This document shows positions 53,047 through 61,529 of a stretch of 64,000 nt of DNA, one piece after another. Below the pieces are notes generated by a model. That model saw only the letters and a program-made list of their open reading frames with translations. It searched no databases and had not been told where the DNA came from. Numbering within the stretch: position 1 is the stretch's first letter; every line of letters begins with the position of its first letter. The position numbers and the translations under genes are program-made. The stretch lies in assembly GCF_013170825.1 (NCBI RefSeq), contig NZ_CP033365.1, forward strand, positions 3,670,001 to 3,734,000, read 5' to 3'. Source of the stretch: Mesorhizobium sp. NZP2298. Its GTDB lineage: Bacteria > Pseudomonadota > Alphaproteobacteria > Rhizobiales > Rhizobiaceae.

Positions 53047-53927
53047 GGCCTGCTCACGGTTGGGACCAGCGCCGACAGTGCCGTGCGCAGATCGGTCTTG
53101 CCGCGCCTGATCTCACCGACGCCGTGTTCCACATCTATGCGGCCGGCATTGTGGGCGTCGAACATCGCGGCGACCAGTTCGGCGTAGCTCGTACCGATGC
53201 CGCCGCCGACGAGGGCGGGAATCCAGTCCTGTCTCGGCAATTCGCGAGCGACAATCTCGCCGCCGGCAATCTCACCAAGTGTCCGCGCCACATCGCTTGC
53301 GCTGTAACGATCAGGCCCTTCGGCATGGACCACACGCAACGTTTCGCCGCCCGGCGAAAGAAGCAGATCGGCCGCCATCAGGCCGACATCGCCGGCCGAG
53401 ACGGTCGGGAAGGATTTGGACAGGGGATGATGCAGGCTCGGCAGCACGCCAGTCTCGATTGCCCTGCCAACCAGGCGGCTCCAGTTCTGCATGTGCTCGG
53501 CCGAGCGCAGCACCGTCAGCGCCGCCGGCATCTTTTTCAACCGCGATTCCAGATGATGGAAGGTCAGCGTGATGCCGGTGCCGGCGGCAAGCTGGGCCCC
53601 ATAATCCGAGATCGCCAGGATGCTTTCCGGCCTGGTCTGATCGAGTGCATCCATGATGGACCGGATGGTGGATTCCATCTCGGCTGCCGCACTGTCGGCG
53701 CGGACGCCAGTTGGGCAGATGACTTGCACCGCTGTCGCGCCCCTTGTTGCCCGGGCCAAAGCCGGCGCATCGCGCAGATCGGCGATTTCCGCGTCGCAAC
53801 CGAGCCCGCGGAATTCGTCGGCATGCGACGGGTTTCGCACCACGGTCCTTACCGGAACGCCATGTCGACGAAGTGCGCCAACCGTCGCCCGTCCGATCTT
53901 CCCGGCAGCGCCCAACACAACAAACAT
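53022..53927 (-). CDS. NmrA-like NAD(P)-binding protein
   Basis: 301 residues from the ATG at 53927, with AAGGA seven bases upstream. The Rossmann motif is VVLGAAGKIGRATVGALRRH; TVVRNPSHADEF and VICPTGVRADSAAAEMEST follow the atypical SDR NmrA/HSCARG pattern, which lacks the YxxxK catalytic pair. Such proteins sense NAD(P) state or reduce quinones. The last residues (RASPGKV) are read from the dispersed repeat, so the original C-terminus may have been replaced. It is co-directional with the AraC gene upstream. Confidence 0.8.
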   Translation of the reverse strand: MFVVLGAAGKIGRATVGALRRHGVPVRTVVRNPSHADEFRGLGCDAEIADLRDAPALARATRGATAVQVICPTGVRADSAAAEMESTIRSIMDALDQTRPESILAISDYGAQLAAGTGITLTFHHLESRLKKMPAALTVLRSAEHMQNWSRLVGRAIETGVLPSLHHPLSKSFPTVSAGDVGLMAADLLLSPGGETLRVVHAEGPDRYSASDVARTLGEIAGGEIVARELPRQDWIPALVGGGIGTSYAELVAAMFDAHNAGRIDVEHGVGEIRRGKTDLRTALSALVPTVSRPRASPGKV

Positions 53928-54066
53928 GCCCGTATCCTTCATTCTGGCCAATGGGATGTCAGGAATGCCGGATTGGTGGGCCGAGGTCGCCCAGATATGG
54001 ACGGCGGAAGACAAAAACGGATGATTGGACTCGAAGCCGCAGACGGCGAAAATGCCGGATCGCCTG

Positions 54067-54906
54067 CTATCGGCGCATACGGATTAGTGCGCCAGGCGTG
54101 GCGCCGAGGATGCGCTTCATGCTTTGAGCCATGTGGCTCTGATGCGCGAACCCTGCTTCCAGCGCGATCTGGCTGAGCGGCATTTTTCCCTGGTGCAGCA
54201 ACGCCTTGGCGCGCTCAACCCGCCGATGGATAACATATTGATGAGGCGGCATGCCGAATGTACGGCGAAACAGCACTTTCAGATGCGAGACGCTGATGGC
54301 AGCCACCTGCGCCAGCTCGTCCAGTGAAAGGTCCTGAGCGAGGTTGGCTTCGATGAAATCGGCCAGCCTGCGCTTCTGGCGGAAGGAAAGCGTTTGCCTG
54401 GCTGGAACGTCCGACTTCGACGCAGCACCCTGGATGATCTGTATCGCCAATGCCTTGGCCAGGCTTTCGAAATACAGCCGGTCGGATGGCACGTCCGGGC
54501 TGAGACCAGTCGCCAGCGCATGGGCGATATGTTCGATCCTCGGATCGCGACGTTGGAACTGGGGATGGACGACGATCCTGTCCGGATCGATCTCGAGATC
54601 CTCGGCCGCGCGCCGAACCAGCGCCGGGCTGACCCACAGCCGCAGGATGGTGCAATCCGCGTCGTCTTTCCAGTCGCCGTCGAGCCCTGCGGGTACAATA
54701 TCGATGTCGCCGTCCGACTGGACCCGCCGGTGATGTTTTCCATCGCAGTGGCACGACGCGTTGACCGGCGCCCCGACGTGGATTCCAAGCCGATGGTTGA
54801 TGGATGCAGGCACATAATGGGTCAGTCCAGCGGCAATCCTTCGCGTCTCAACTCCAACGCCGATCGTTTCCAGCCAATTGCGGTGCATTGTCTCGGTGCC
54901 GGGCAT
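54067..54906 (-). CDS. AraC-family transcriptional regulator
   Basis: 279 residues. An N-terminal sensor region (HVGAPVNASCHCDGKHHRRV, DIDIVPAGLDGDW) precedes the AraC domain (about 175-279): LSLDELAQVAAISVSHLKVL, FRRTFGMPPHQYVIHRRVER and LSQIALEAGFAHQSHMAQSM. It probably controls the NmrA-like gene 139 bases downstream in the same direction. The ligand is unknown. The frame up to 54906 has ATG and a plausible MPGTETMHRNW start; an internal ATG at 54888 is an alternative. Confidence 0.85.
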   Translation of the reverse strand: MPGTETMHRNWLETIGVGVETRRIAAGLTHYVPASINHRLGIHVGAPVNASCHCDGKHHRRVQSDGDIDIVPAGLDGDWKDDADCTILRLWVSPALVRRAAEDLEIDPDRIVVHPQFQRRDPRIEHIAHALATGLSPDVPSDRLYFESLAKALAIQIIQGAASKSDVPARQTLSFRQKRRLADFIEANLAQDLSLDELAQVAAISVSHLKVLFRRTFGMPPHQYVIHRRVERAKALLHQGKMPLSQIALEAGFAHQSHMAQSMKRILGATPGALIRMRR

Positions 54907-55134
54907 TGTCTTTCTTCGCGGTTGCCGCCTTCGGCATCATATTGTGCCGGTCGGGTAAATTAACAGGGCCCAGGCGTGTGCCGGGCAACCGGCATTGGAG
55001 AATGCCAAAACCAATTGCGGCATGAATACGGCATTCAGTTGCGGTTCAGCTTCCATCTCATATAAGCTTGCAAGCAAAGGGCGAAAATGCCTTGCGAAAT
55101 GCAACAGAGGCGGTGGGAACACCGATATTGCACC

Positions 55135-55398
55135 ATGTGGAAGTCTCTCGTCGCTGCCGTCGCCTTGCTCGCCGTGAGCGGCTCGGCTCATGCCGCCAGC
55201 GCGGTCAACAAGGACGCCGAGACCCGTACGCTGGTCGTGACGGAGGGCGGCAGCAAGACCGACCTTGCTCTGGCCGGCGGTGAAACCGTTGAATTCTGCC
55301 AGAACGGCTGCTTCGTCACCTTGCCGAACGGTGACCTCGAAGCCCTGACCGGTTCGGAAACCGTCGAAATTTCCGGCGGCGTCGCGCGCATCAAGTAA
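55135..55398 (+). CDS. Small secreted protein of unknown function
   Basis: 87 residues from the ATG at 55135. A signal peptide (MWKSLVAAVALLAVSGSAHA) precedes a 67-residue mature domain with two close cysteines in VEFCQNGCFVTLPNGDLEAL and repeating acidic/threonine strands (ETVEISGGVARIK). Likely periplasmic beta-rich protein; homologous small proteins occur in rhizobia without known role. A strong terminator follows. The frame upstream to 55087 is unlikely to be used. Confidence 0.7.
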   Translation: MWKSLVAAVALLAVSGSAHAASAVNKDAETRTLVVTEGGSKTDLALAGGETVEFCQNGCFVTLPNGDLEALTGSETVEISGGVARIK

Positions 55399-55416
55399 TT
55401 CTGGCGGTATCATTGG

Positions 55417-55443
55417 AAAGGCCGGGTATTTGCCCGGCCTTTT
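55417..55443 (+). terminator. Rho-independent terminator
   Basis: AAAGGCCGGG (55417-55426) and CCCGGCCTTT (55433-55442) form a perfect 10-bp stem around TATTTG, followed by T and an AT-rich stretch. It closes the small secreted-protein gene. 55444-55624 shows no gene and should hold the promoter of the next operon. Confidence 0.9.
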
Positions 55444-55624
55444 ATCGTTTCCAGTAGCCGTTGTTTAACAATGATGCCGGAAATACCGGTGCGGCAGCCG
55501 CCTGCAACCAGGCGTTTTAACGTTCGCTACGTCATCCCCCGCTATACCAGCATCAAGACGCCGAAAAGCGGCGCGCAACGGGATTCCGGTTTTCCGGATC
55601 ATACGCTGGCAAGGCAGGACGGGC

Positions 55625-57058
55625 ATGGATGCGCGGTCGGACAGGAACGCAATACCGCTTGCGGTCGATCTCGACGGCACGCTGATCGCTACCGACCTGT
55701 TGTGGGAAGGCCTGTTCCTCCTCCTCAAGAAGAATCCTCTCTATGTTTTCCTGGTGCCTTTCTGGGCGGCCGGCGGGCCGGCGCGGCTGAAGCAGGCGAT
55801 CGCGCGGCGCATCGACATCGATCCCGCGTCGCTGCCCTATCGCGCGCCGCTGCTCGACCGGCTTCGCACTGAACATGCCGAGGGACGCAAGATCGTGCTG
55901 GCGACCGGCACGCCGCGCAAGTTCGCCGACGCCATATCGGCCCATCTCGGCATTTTCGACCGTGTGCTGGCGACCGATGGTTTCGACAATCTTACCTCGG
56001 GCAAGAAGCGCGCCTCGCTGGTCGCGGCCTACGGCGATGGCGGCTTCGACTATGCCGGCAACAGCCGCCACGATCTCCAGGTCTTCGATGCCGCGCGCAA
56101 TGCAATCGTCGTCGCGCCCGACCGCCACGCCGCACGCTGGCAGGCGGCGAATGGCGCCGAAACCATGCCGGCGCCCAAGCCGACCTTGCGGACCATCATC
56201 AAGATGTTGCGCGTGCATCAGTGGCTGAAGAACTCACTGATCGCCGTGCCGATGGTGCTGTCGCACGAGTATTTCAACACCAACATGATCTGGCAATGCG
56301 TACTGGCCTTCATCTCGTTCAGCGCGGTGGCCTCGGCTATCTATATCCTCAACGATTTCTTCGACCTCGCGCTCGACCGCAAACACGCCACCAAGCGCAA
56401 CAGGCCGTTCGCCAGCGGCGCGCTGTCGATCCCGTTCGGCCTTGGCGCGATCGCGGTGCTGCTGGCGGTCGGCGTCGGCACCGGGCTGTTCCTGGCGCCT
56501 GAATTCCTGGCCGTCCTCGGCGGCTACATGGTCGTCACCACGGCTTATTCGCTGTCGTTCAAGCGCATGCTGCTGGTCGACGTGCTGACGCTTGCCGGCC
56601 TCTACACCATCCGCGTGCTCGCCGGTGCCGCCGCGACCGGTGTCGACGTCTCTTTCTGGCTGCTCGCCTTCTCGATCTTCTTCTTCCTGTCGCTGGCGCT
56701 GGTGAAGCGCTTTGTCGAACTGCGCACCACCGCCATTCCACCTGGTGAGCGCATCGCCGGCCGTGGCTATCGCACCGAAGACCAGGAGATCGTCGCCCAG
56801 GCCGGCATGGCATCGGCCTTTTCTTCGGCGCTGGTGCTGGCGCTCTACATGGACAGTGTCGCGGTGCGCGAGCTCTACCCGCATCCATGGCTGATCTGGC
56901 CGCTGCCGCCGATCGTGCTTTACCTCACCATGCGCGTCTGGATCCTGGCGCGCCGTGACGAAATGCATGACGACCCGGTCGTCTTCATCATCCGTGACTG
57001 GCGCAGCCAGATCGTGGTGCTGATCGGCGCGGTGCTGCTGGTCATCGGGGGCTGGTAG
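55625..57058 (+). CDS. HAD phosphatase - UbiA prenyltransferase fusion (DPPR-synthase-like)
   Basis: 477 residues. The N-terminal HAD domain (about 1-185) has AVDLDGTLIATDLLWEGL (DxDGT), TGTPRKFADAISAHL and DYAGNSRHDLQVFDAA. The UbiA membrane domain (about 195-477) has NDFFDLALDRKHATKRNRPF and AYSLSFKRMLLVDVLTLAGL, very close to mycobacterial Rv3806c, which joins phosphoribosyl pyrophosphate to decaprenyl phosphate. The HAD part could then remove the 5-phosphate, a job done by a separate protein in mycobacteria. The next gene, 2 bases on, is DprE1-like. Azorhizobium NoeC, in Nod-factor arabinosylation, is another relative by family. Confidence 0.85.
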   Translation: MDARSDRNAIPLAVDLDGTLIATDLLWEGLFLLLKKNPLYVFLVPFWAAGGPARLKQAIARRIDIDPASLPYRAPLLDRLRTEHAEGRKIVLATGTPRKFADAISAHLGIFDRVLATDGFDNLTSGKKRASLVAAYGDGGFDYAGNSRHDLQVFDAARNAIVVAPDRHAARWQAANGAETMPAPKPTLRTIIKMLRVHQWLKNSLIAVPMVLSHEYFNTNMIWQCVLAFISFSAVASAIYILNDFFDLALDRKHATKRNRPFASGALSIPFGLGAIAVLLAVGVGTGLFLAPEFLAVLGGYMVVTTAYSLSFKRMLLVDVLTLAGLYTIRVLAGAAATGVDVSFWLLAFSIFFFLSLALVKRFVELRTTAIPPGERIAGRGYRTEDQEIVAQAGMASAFSSALVLALYMDSVAVRELYPHPWLIWPLPPIVLYLTMRVWILARRDEMHDDPVVFIIRDWRSQIVVLIGAVLLVIGGW

Positions 57059-57060
57059 GC

Positions 57061-58410
57061 ATGGTTGACCGCTTCCGGAGCTTTGGCCTTGCCACGCCGC
57101 CCGCGCCGCATGCCATCCACGCCGATGACGCCATCGCGCTGTTGAAGGGCGGCCAGGCGAAGGAAGCATCGCTGCTGGCCTACGGCAATGGGCGTTCCTA
57201 CGGCGATTCCTGCCAGAACCACGCCGGCGCGGTCGTCGACATGCGGACGCTGAACCGCATCCGCGCCTTCAATGCCGAAACCGGTGTGCTCGAAGCGGAT
57301 GCCGGCGTGCTGCTGGCGGATATCATCGCACACGCTGCGCCCTACGGCTTCTTTCCGGCTGTCGTTCCGGGTACGCAATTCGTGACGCTCGGCGGCGCTA
57401 TCGCCAATGATGTGCATGGCAAGAACCATCATCGGCGCGGTACCTTCGGCTGCCATGTCGAAAGCTCCACGTTGCTGCGGTCCGATGGAAAGACCCATCG
57501 CTGCTCGGCATCAGACAATCCGCGCCTGTTCCGGGCAACCATCGGCGGCATGGGGCTGACTGGCCTCATCCTGTCCGCATCGATCCGGTTGATGCGGGTG
57601 CATTCGCTCGACATCGTCGAAAAGACGACACCGTTTCGCGACCTCGCCGAGTTCTTTGACCTCGCCGAAGCGGCGGACCAGGCCAATGAATATGCCGTCG
57701 CCTGGATCGATCAACTTGCCGGCGGCCGCAACAGCGGGCGTGGCCTGCTGTTTACCGGCAACCACGCCGAACACGGCTCGCATGCGGCCTCGCGCGCCGG
57801 CGGCAACCTGGCGATACCGTTTCAGCCGCCCTTCAATGTGCTCAGCCGGCCGTTCCTGACCGCTTTCAACGCCGCCTACCGATGGAAGAAGGGCCGGGCG
57901 ACCGTGCCGCGCCAGACCGGCTACCACGGTTTTTTCTTTCCGCTCGACGGTGTACGTGACTGGAACCGGCTTTATGGCCCCAGGGGGCTGTTCCAACATC
58001 AGAGCGTGGTGCCGGAAGAGGCTGCGCGCATCGTTGTGCCAGAGCTGCTGACAGCGGCCCGACAGGCCGGGCAAGGCTCCTTCCTCACAGTACTGAAGCG
58101 TTTCGGCGAGGTCCGCTCGCCCGCGCTGCTGTCGTTCCCGCGACCGGGCTACACGCTGACGCTGGATTTCCCCAACAAGGGGGCGGCGACGCTTGCCCTG
58201 CTTGGCGAGCTCGACCGCATCGCGATCGCGGCTGGTGGAGCTGTCAACCCTTACAAGGATGCGCGCATGAGTGCTGCAACCTTCGCTGCCTCCTTCGCCG
58301 ACTGGCCGAGGCTGGAAGCGTTGCGCGACCCTGCCTTCATGTCGGATTTCTGGGCGCGCACGGCCGGCAGCATCGATCTGCGGCGGCGTGGAGTCGAGGC
58401 AGCCGAATAG
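57061..58410 (+). CDS. DprE1-like FAD-linked oxidase (polyprenyl-phosphoryl-ribose 2-oxidase type)
   Basis: 449 residues of the VAO/PCMH flavoprotein family. LLAYGNGRSYGDSCQNHAGA, VVPGTQFVTLGGAIANDVHG then KNHHRRGTFGCHVESSTLL and NRLYGPRGLFQHQSVVPEEA align with mycobacterial DprE1, which oxidises C2 of decaprenyl-phosphoryl-ribose. The active-site lysine (Lys418 in M. tuberculosis) is kept at about residue 399 (PYKDAR). The Cys387 position, near residue 367, is Thr (YTLTLDFP). It follows the HAD-UbiA gene by 2 bases, so it is the next step of one pathway. Confidence 0.85.
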   Translation: MVDRFRSFGLATPPAPHAIHADDAIALLKGGQAKEASLLAYGNGRSYGDSCQNHAGAVVDMRTLNRIRAFNAETGVLEADAGVLLADIIAHAAPYGFFPAVVPGTQFVTLGGAIANDVHGKNHHRRGTFGCHVESSTLLRSDGKTHRCSASDNPRLFRATIGGMGLTGLILSASIRLMRVHSLDIVEKTTPFRDLAEFFDLAEAADQANEYAVAWIDQLAGGRNSGRGLLFTGNHAEHGSHAASRAGGNLAIPFQPPFNVLSRPFLTAFNAAYRWKKGRATVPRQTGYHGFFFPLDGVRDWNRLYGPRGLFQHQSVVPEEAARIVVPELLTAARQAGQGSFLTVLKRFGEVRSPALLSFPRPGYTLTLDFPNKGAATLALLGELDRIAIAAGGAVNPYKDARMSAATFAASFADWPRLEALRDPAFMSDFWARTAGSIDLRRRGVEAAE

Positions 58411-58533
58411 ATACAATTGGAATGAATCGTGGTTAGTGAATGATTAATCGCAGGATTTACTCAAAACATTCTTGTGAGTTCACGATATCTTTTCAGGTTT
58501 GTATTAGTCGATGACACGGGGTGGCGAGCTGGC

Positions 58534-58968
58534 ATGAAATATATCGTCTTCATTCTCTTTACGGTCATGACCAATGCCGCCGCGCAGCTCATGCTGAAGC
58601 AAGGCATGATGTCGCTTGGGCCGATCTCGTTCGAAGGCATCAATCCGCTCCTCAAATTGCTGCAGATCGTCTTCAGCCCCTGGGTGTTTCTTGGGCTCTG
58701 CACTTTCGTGATTTCCATGGCTTCGCATCTCTACGTGCTGTCCAAGGTCGAGCTTTCCTTTGCCTATCCGTTCCTCAGCCTCGCTTATGTCGCTGTCGCC
58801 ATCTTCGCCTACTTCGTCTTTCGCGAAGACCTCAATGGCTGGCGCATTGCCGGCATCGCCTTCATCTGCGTCGGCACCGTGCTGATCGCGCAAAGTGGGC
58901 GAGGACATGAAGACCAGACCGCTTCCATCACGCCCGACAAGATCCCTGCAAACGAGACCGTTCGATGA
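58534..58968 (+). CDS. SMR/EamA-like small membrane transporter
   Basis: 144 residues with four predicted helices (YIVFILFTVMTNAAAQLMLK, WVFLGLCTFVISMASHLYVL, SFAYPFLSLAYVAVAIFAYF and IAGIAFICVGTVLIAQ). The layout resembles ArnE/ArnF-like flippases of lipid-linked aminoarabinose and small multidrug-resistance proteins. In this locus it may flip a polyprenyl-phosphoryl pentose. A 123-base AT-rich gap with likely promoter (58411-58533) precedes it. It overlaps the SDR gene by 4 bases. Confidence 0.78.
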   Translation: MKYIVFILFTVMTNAAAQLMLKQGMMSLGPISFEGINPLLKLLQIVFSPWVFLGLCTFVISMASHLYVLSKVELSFAYPFLSLAYVAVAIFAYFVFREDLNGWRIAGIAFICVGTVLIAQSGRGHEDQTASITPDKIPANETVR

Positions 58969-59972
58969 GACATGTGATTTTCGGCGGTGACGGCTTCGTC
59001 GGCCGCCACCTTGCCCCGAAGCTTGTGGCCGATGGCGAAGAGGTTGTCGTCGCCGACATCGTCAAAAGCGATCTGGCGCACTACCGCAATGTCCGGTTCG
59101 TCCAGTGCGATGTCACCGATCCGGCCTCGGTCGCCGCTGTCGAGCTCAAGGCCGACGACATGGTCTACAATCTGTCGGCCAAGATGCTGTCGCCGATCCA
59201 GGTGCGGGCCAAGCGGCACGACTTCTTCTTCCCGGTCAATTTCCACGGCACCGAGCACATCATGCAGGCCATGGACAAAGCCGGCGCGCCCAGGCTTGTC
59301 CACTACACGACCGACATGATCTACGGCCACACGGTCACACAGCCCATGACCGAGGAGCACCCCGTCGCGCCGCTCGGCGAATATGGCTGGTCGAAGCAGA
59401 AGACCGAGGAACTCGCCGCCGAATGGCGCAAGCGCGGCATGTCGATCTCATTGTTCCGGCCGCGCCTGATCATCGGCCCCGGCCGGCTCGGCATATTGGA
59501 GAAACTGTTCAAGCTGATCGACTGGAACCTTCCGGTGCCGATGATCGGCTCGGGCAAAAACCCCTATCAGTTCATCTCTGTGTTCGATTGCGCGGAAGCC
59601 GCGCGTGCCGCCTGGAAGGTCGGCGTGCCCAACGAGGCCTATAATCTCGGCTCGCTCAATCCGCCACCGGTGAAGAAATTGCTCGGCGACCTGATCCGGC
59701 ATGCCGGTTCGAAATCGATCTTGATCCCGACACCGGGCTGGGCGGTCAAGCGCACGCTCGACCTGCTCGACCTCGTGAACATGCCGATCATGGACCCGGA
59801 GCAATATCTCATCGCCGACGAGGAATGTGTGCTCGACGTGTCCAAGGCCGAGCGCCAGCTCGGCTGGGTGCCGCAATATCGCGACGAGGACATGCTGATC
59901 GCCGCCTACAGCGAATACCGCGCCAAGAAGGCAGGGCACGCCGTCGCCACCAAACATGTGCCCGCCGAATAG
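58965..59972 (+). CDS. Extended SDR, NAD-dependent epimerase/dehydratase family
   Basis: 335 residues. FGGDGFVGRHLAPKLVADGE binds NAD(P); the catalytic tyrosine/lysine pair is in EYGWSKQKTEELAAEWRKRG, with a threonine pair in VHYTTDMIYGHT. FRPRLIIGPGRLGILEKLFK and NPYQFISVFDCAEAARAAW follow. It is larger than, and of a different SDR type from, the classical DprE2 reductase, so its job is more likely sugar epimerisation or reduction of another position. It starts inside the transporter stop and is followed 61 bases later by the aminotransferase. Confidence 0.83.
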   Translation: MRHVIFGGDGFVGRHLAPKLVADGEEVVVADIVKSDLAHYRNVRFVQCDVTDPASVAAVELKADDMVYNLSAKMLSPIQVRAKRHDFFFPVNFHGTEHIMQAMDKAGAPRLVHYTTDMIYGHTVTQPMTEEHPVAPLGEYGWSKQKTEELAAEWRKRGMSISLFRPRLIIGPGRLGILEKLFKLIDWNLPVPMIGSGKNPYQFISVFDCAEAARAAWKVGVPNEAYNLGSLNPPPVKKLLGDLIRHAGSKSILIPTPGWAVKRTLDLLDLVNMPIMDPEQYLIADEECVLDVSKAERQLGWVPQYRDEDMLIAAYSEYRAKKAGHAVATKHVPAE

Positions 59973-60033
59973 CGGGCTCGCCAAACAGTTTTATGGCGCA
60001 CGACGCTGGTCGTAGCGCGGACAGGAGATTGAA

Positions 60034-61506
60034 ATGACCGTCATGGCCAAGCCCGAACAGACCAATGCGCGCACCATGGTGAGCGCACCGGCGCTGTCGC
60101 CCGCCACCATCGCCAAGCCCGATCTGATCAGCGTCGAGCAGGCCAAGGCGATGGATGTCGCCCGCATGACCGACCTCTTCAAGGCGCATCTCAATCCCGG
60201 CCAGCTGCATTTCATGAAGCTGCTCGGCTTCCACAAGATCAAGATCGAGCGTGCCGAAGGCATGTTCTACATCGATCAGAACGGCCGCAAGATCCTCGAT
60301 TTCTTTGGCGGCTTCGGTTCGCTGGCCTTCGGCCACAACCATCCGCGCCTGCTTGAGGCGCGCAAAAAGTTCCAGGAGGAAAAGCGCCAGGAAATCGCCA
60401 TCGCCTTCATGTCGCAATATGCGGCGGCATTGGCGCACAACATCGCCAAATGCTCGCCGGGCGATCTCGACATGGTGTTTCTGGGCTCGTCCGGCTCGGA
60501 GGCGATGGAAGCGGCGGTCAAGCTCGCCGAGCGCGCCGCCGGACCGAAGCGGCCGAAAATCGTCTATGCCGAGAATTCCTTCCACGGCAAGACCAAGGGC
60601 GTGCTCGGCATCACCGACGGCCAGCTCTACCGCGCTGACTTCAAGATGGCCGAGAACACGGTCCGCATTCCGTTCGGCGACATCGAGGCGGTCGAGCGTC
60701 TGTTCCGCAGCGATCCCGAGGTCGGCGTCATCGTGCTCGAAACCATCCAGGGTGGCGGCGGCATCATCCAGGCGCCAGCCGAATACTGGCAGAAGCTGCG
60801 CGCGCTGTGCGACCAGCATGGCGTGCTGTGGGTGGCCGACGAAGTGCAATGCGGCTATGGCCGTTCGGGCCGCTTCTATGCCTTCGAGCACTACGGCGTC
60901 GTGCCGGATGTGACGGCACTGGCGAAGTCGCTCGGCGGCGGCAAGGCGGCGGTCGGCGCGATGATCGCCAGACGCGAAATCTACATGAAGGCCTATGGCA
61001 CGCCGAAGACCGCGATGATCCATGCCATGGCGACTTTCGGCGGCATGGGCGAGGCCTGCATCACCTCGATCGAGGCGCTCAACGTGCTCTATGACGAGGG
61101 GCTGATCGACAACGCCGCCGCCACCGGCGATTATCTGCTGCAGCGGCTGCGGGCGCTCAAGGACAAATACCCGAAGATCATCAAGGATGTGCGCGGCAAG
61201 GGTCTTATGGTCGGCCTGGAGTTCCACGACTTCTCGCAGACCTTGCCGATGGTGCTCAGGCCGGTCGTCAGCGTGCTCGACGACAAGCTGAAGGGTTCGC
61301 TGTCGGGTTTTGTCGGCGCGCTCTTGCTGCGCGACTACGACGTGCTCGTCGCCTTCACCGAGTACAACCGCAACGTCATCAGGCTCGAACCCCCGCTGAT
61401 CTGCCAGCGCGAACATGTCGACCGCTTCGTCGACGCCTTCGACAGCTTGCTGTCACGCGGCATCGTGTCGATCGTCAAGGACTTCGTCAAAAGCCAAGTT
61501 CGCTAA
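60034..61506 (+). CDS. Class III PLP aminotransferase
   Basis: 490 residues with an AGGAG ribosome-binding site. ILDFFGGFGSLAFGHNHPRL, LGSSGSEAMEAAVKLAERAA, ENSFHGKTKGVLGITDG, WVADEVQCGYGRSGRFYAFE and the Schiff-base lysine in TALAKSLGGGKAAVGAMI are intact. C-terminal VAFTEYNRNVIRLEPPLICQ is typical of acetylornithine/GSA-type enzymes; HpnO, which aminates a ribose-derived hopanoid tail, belongs to the same class. Expected role: put an amino group on a keto or aldehyde sugar or lipid made by this locus. The precise substrate is unknown. Confidence 0.86.
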   Translation: MTVMAKPEQTNARTMVSAPALSPATIAKPDLISVEQAKAMDVARMTDLFKAHLNPGQLHFMKLLGFHKIKIERAEGMFYIDQNGRKILDFFGGFGSLAFGHNHPRLLEARKKFQEEKRQEIAIAFMSQYAAALAHNIAKCSPGDLDMVFLGSSGSEAMEAAVKLAERAAGPKRPKIVYAENSFHGKTKGVLGITDGQLYRADFKMAENTVRIPFGDIEAVERLFRSDPEVGVIVLETIQGGGGIIQAPAEYWQKLRALCDQHGVLWVADEVQCGYGRSGRFYAFEHYGVVPDVTALAKSLGGGKAAVGAMIARREIYMKAYGTPKTAMIHAMATFGGMGEACITSIEALNVLYDEGLIDNAAATGDYLLQRLRALKDKYPKIIKDVRGKGLMVGLEFHDFSQTLPMVLRPVVSVLDDKLKGSLSGFVGALLLRDYDVLVAFTEYNRNVIRLEPPLICQREHVDRFVDAFDSLLSRGIVSIVKDFVKSQVR

Positions 61507-61529
61507 AAGAAAGCTCATTGGGCAGAACG

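Noticed and set aside
58965-59972. DprE2 reductase
   Set aside because: The protein is a longer, extended-type SDR with epimerase-like motifs, not the short classical SDR of DprE2.
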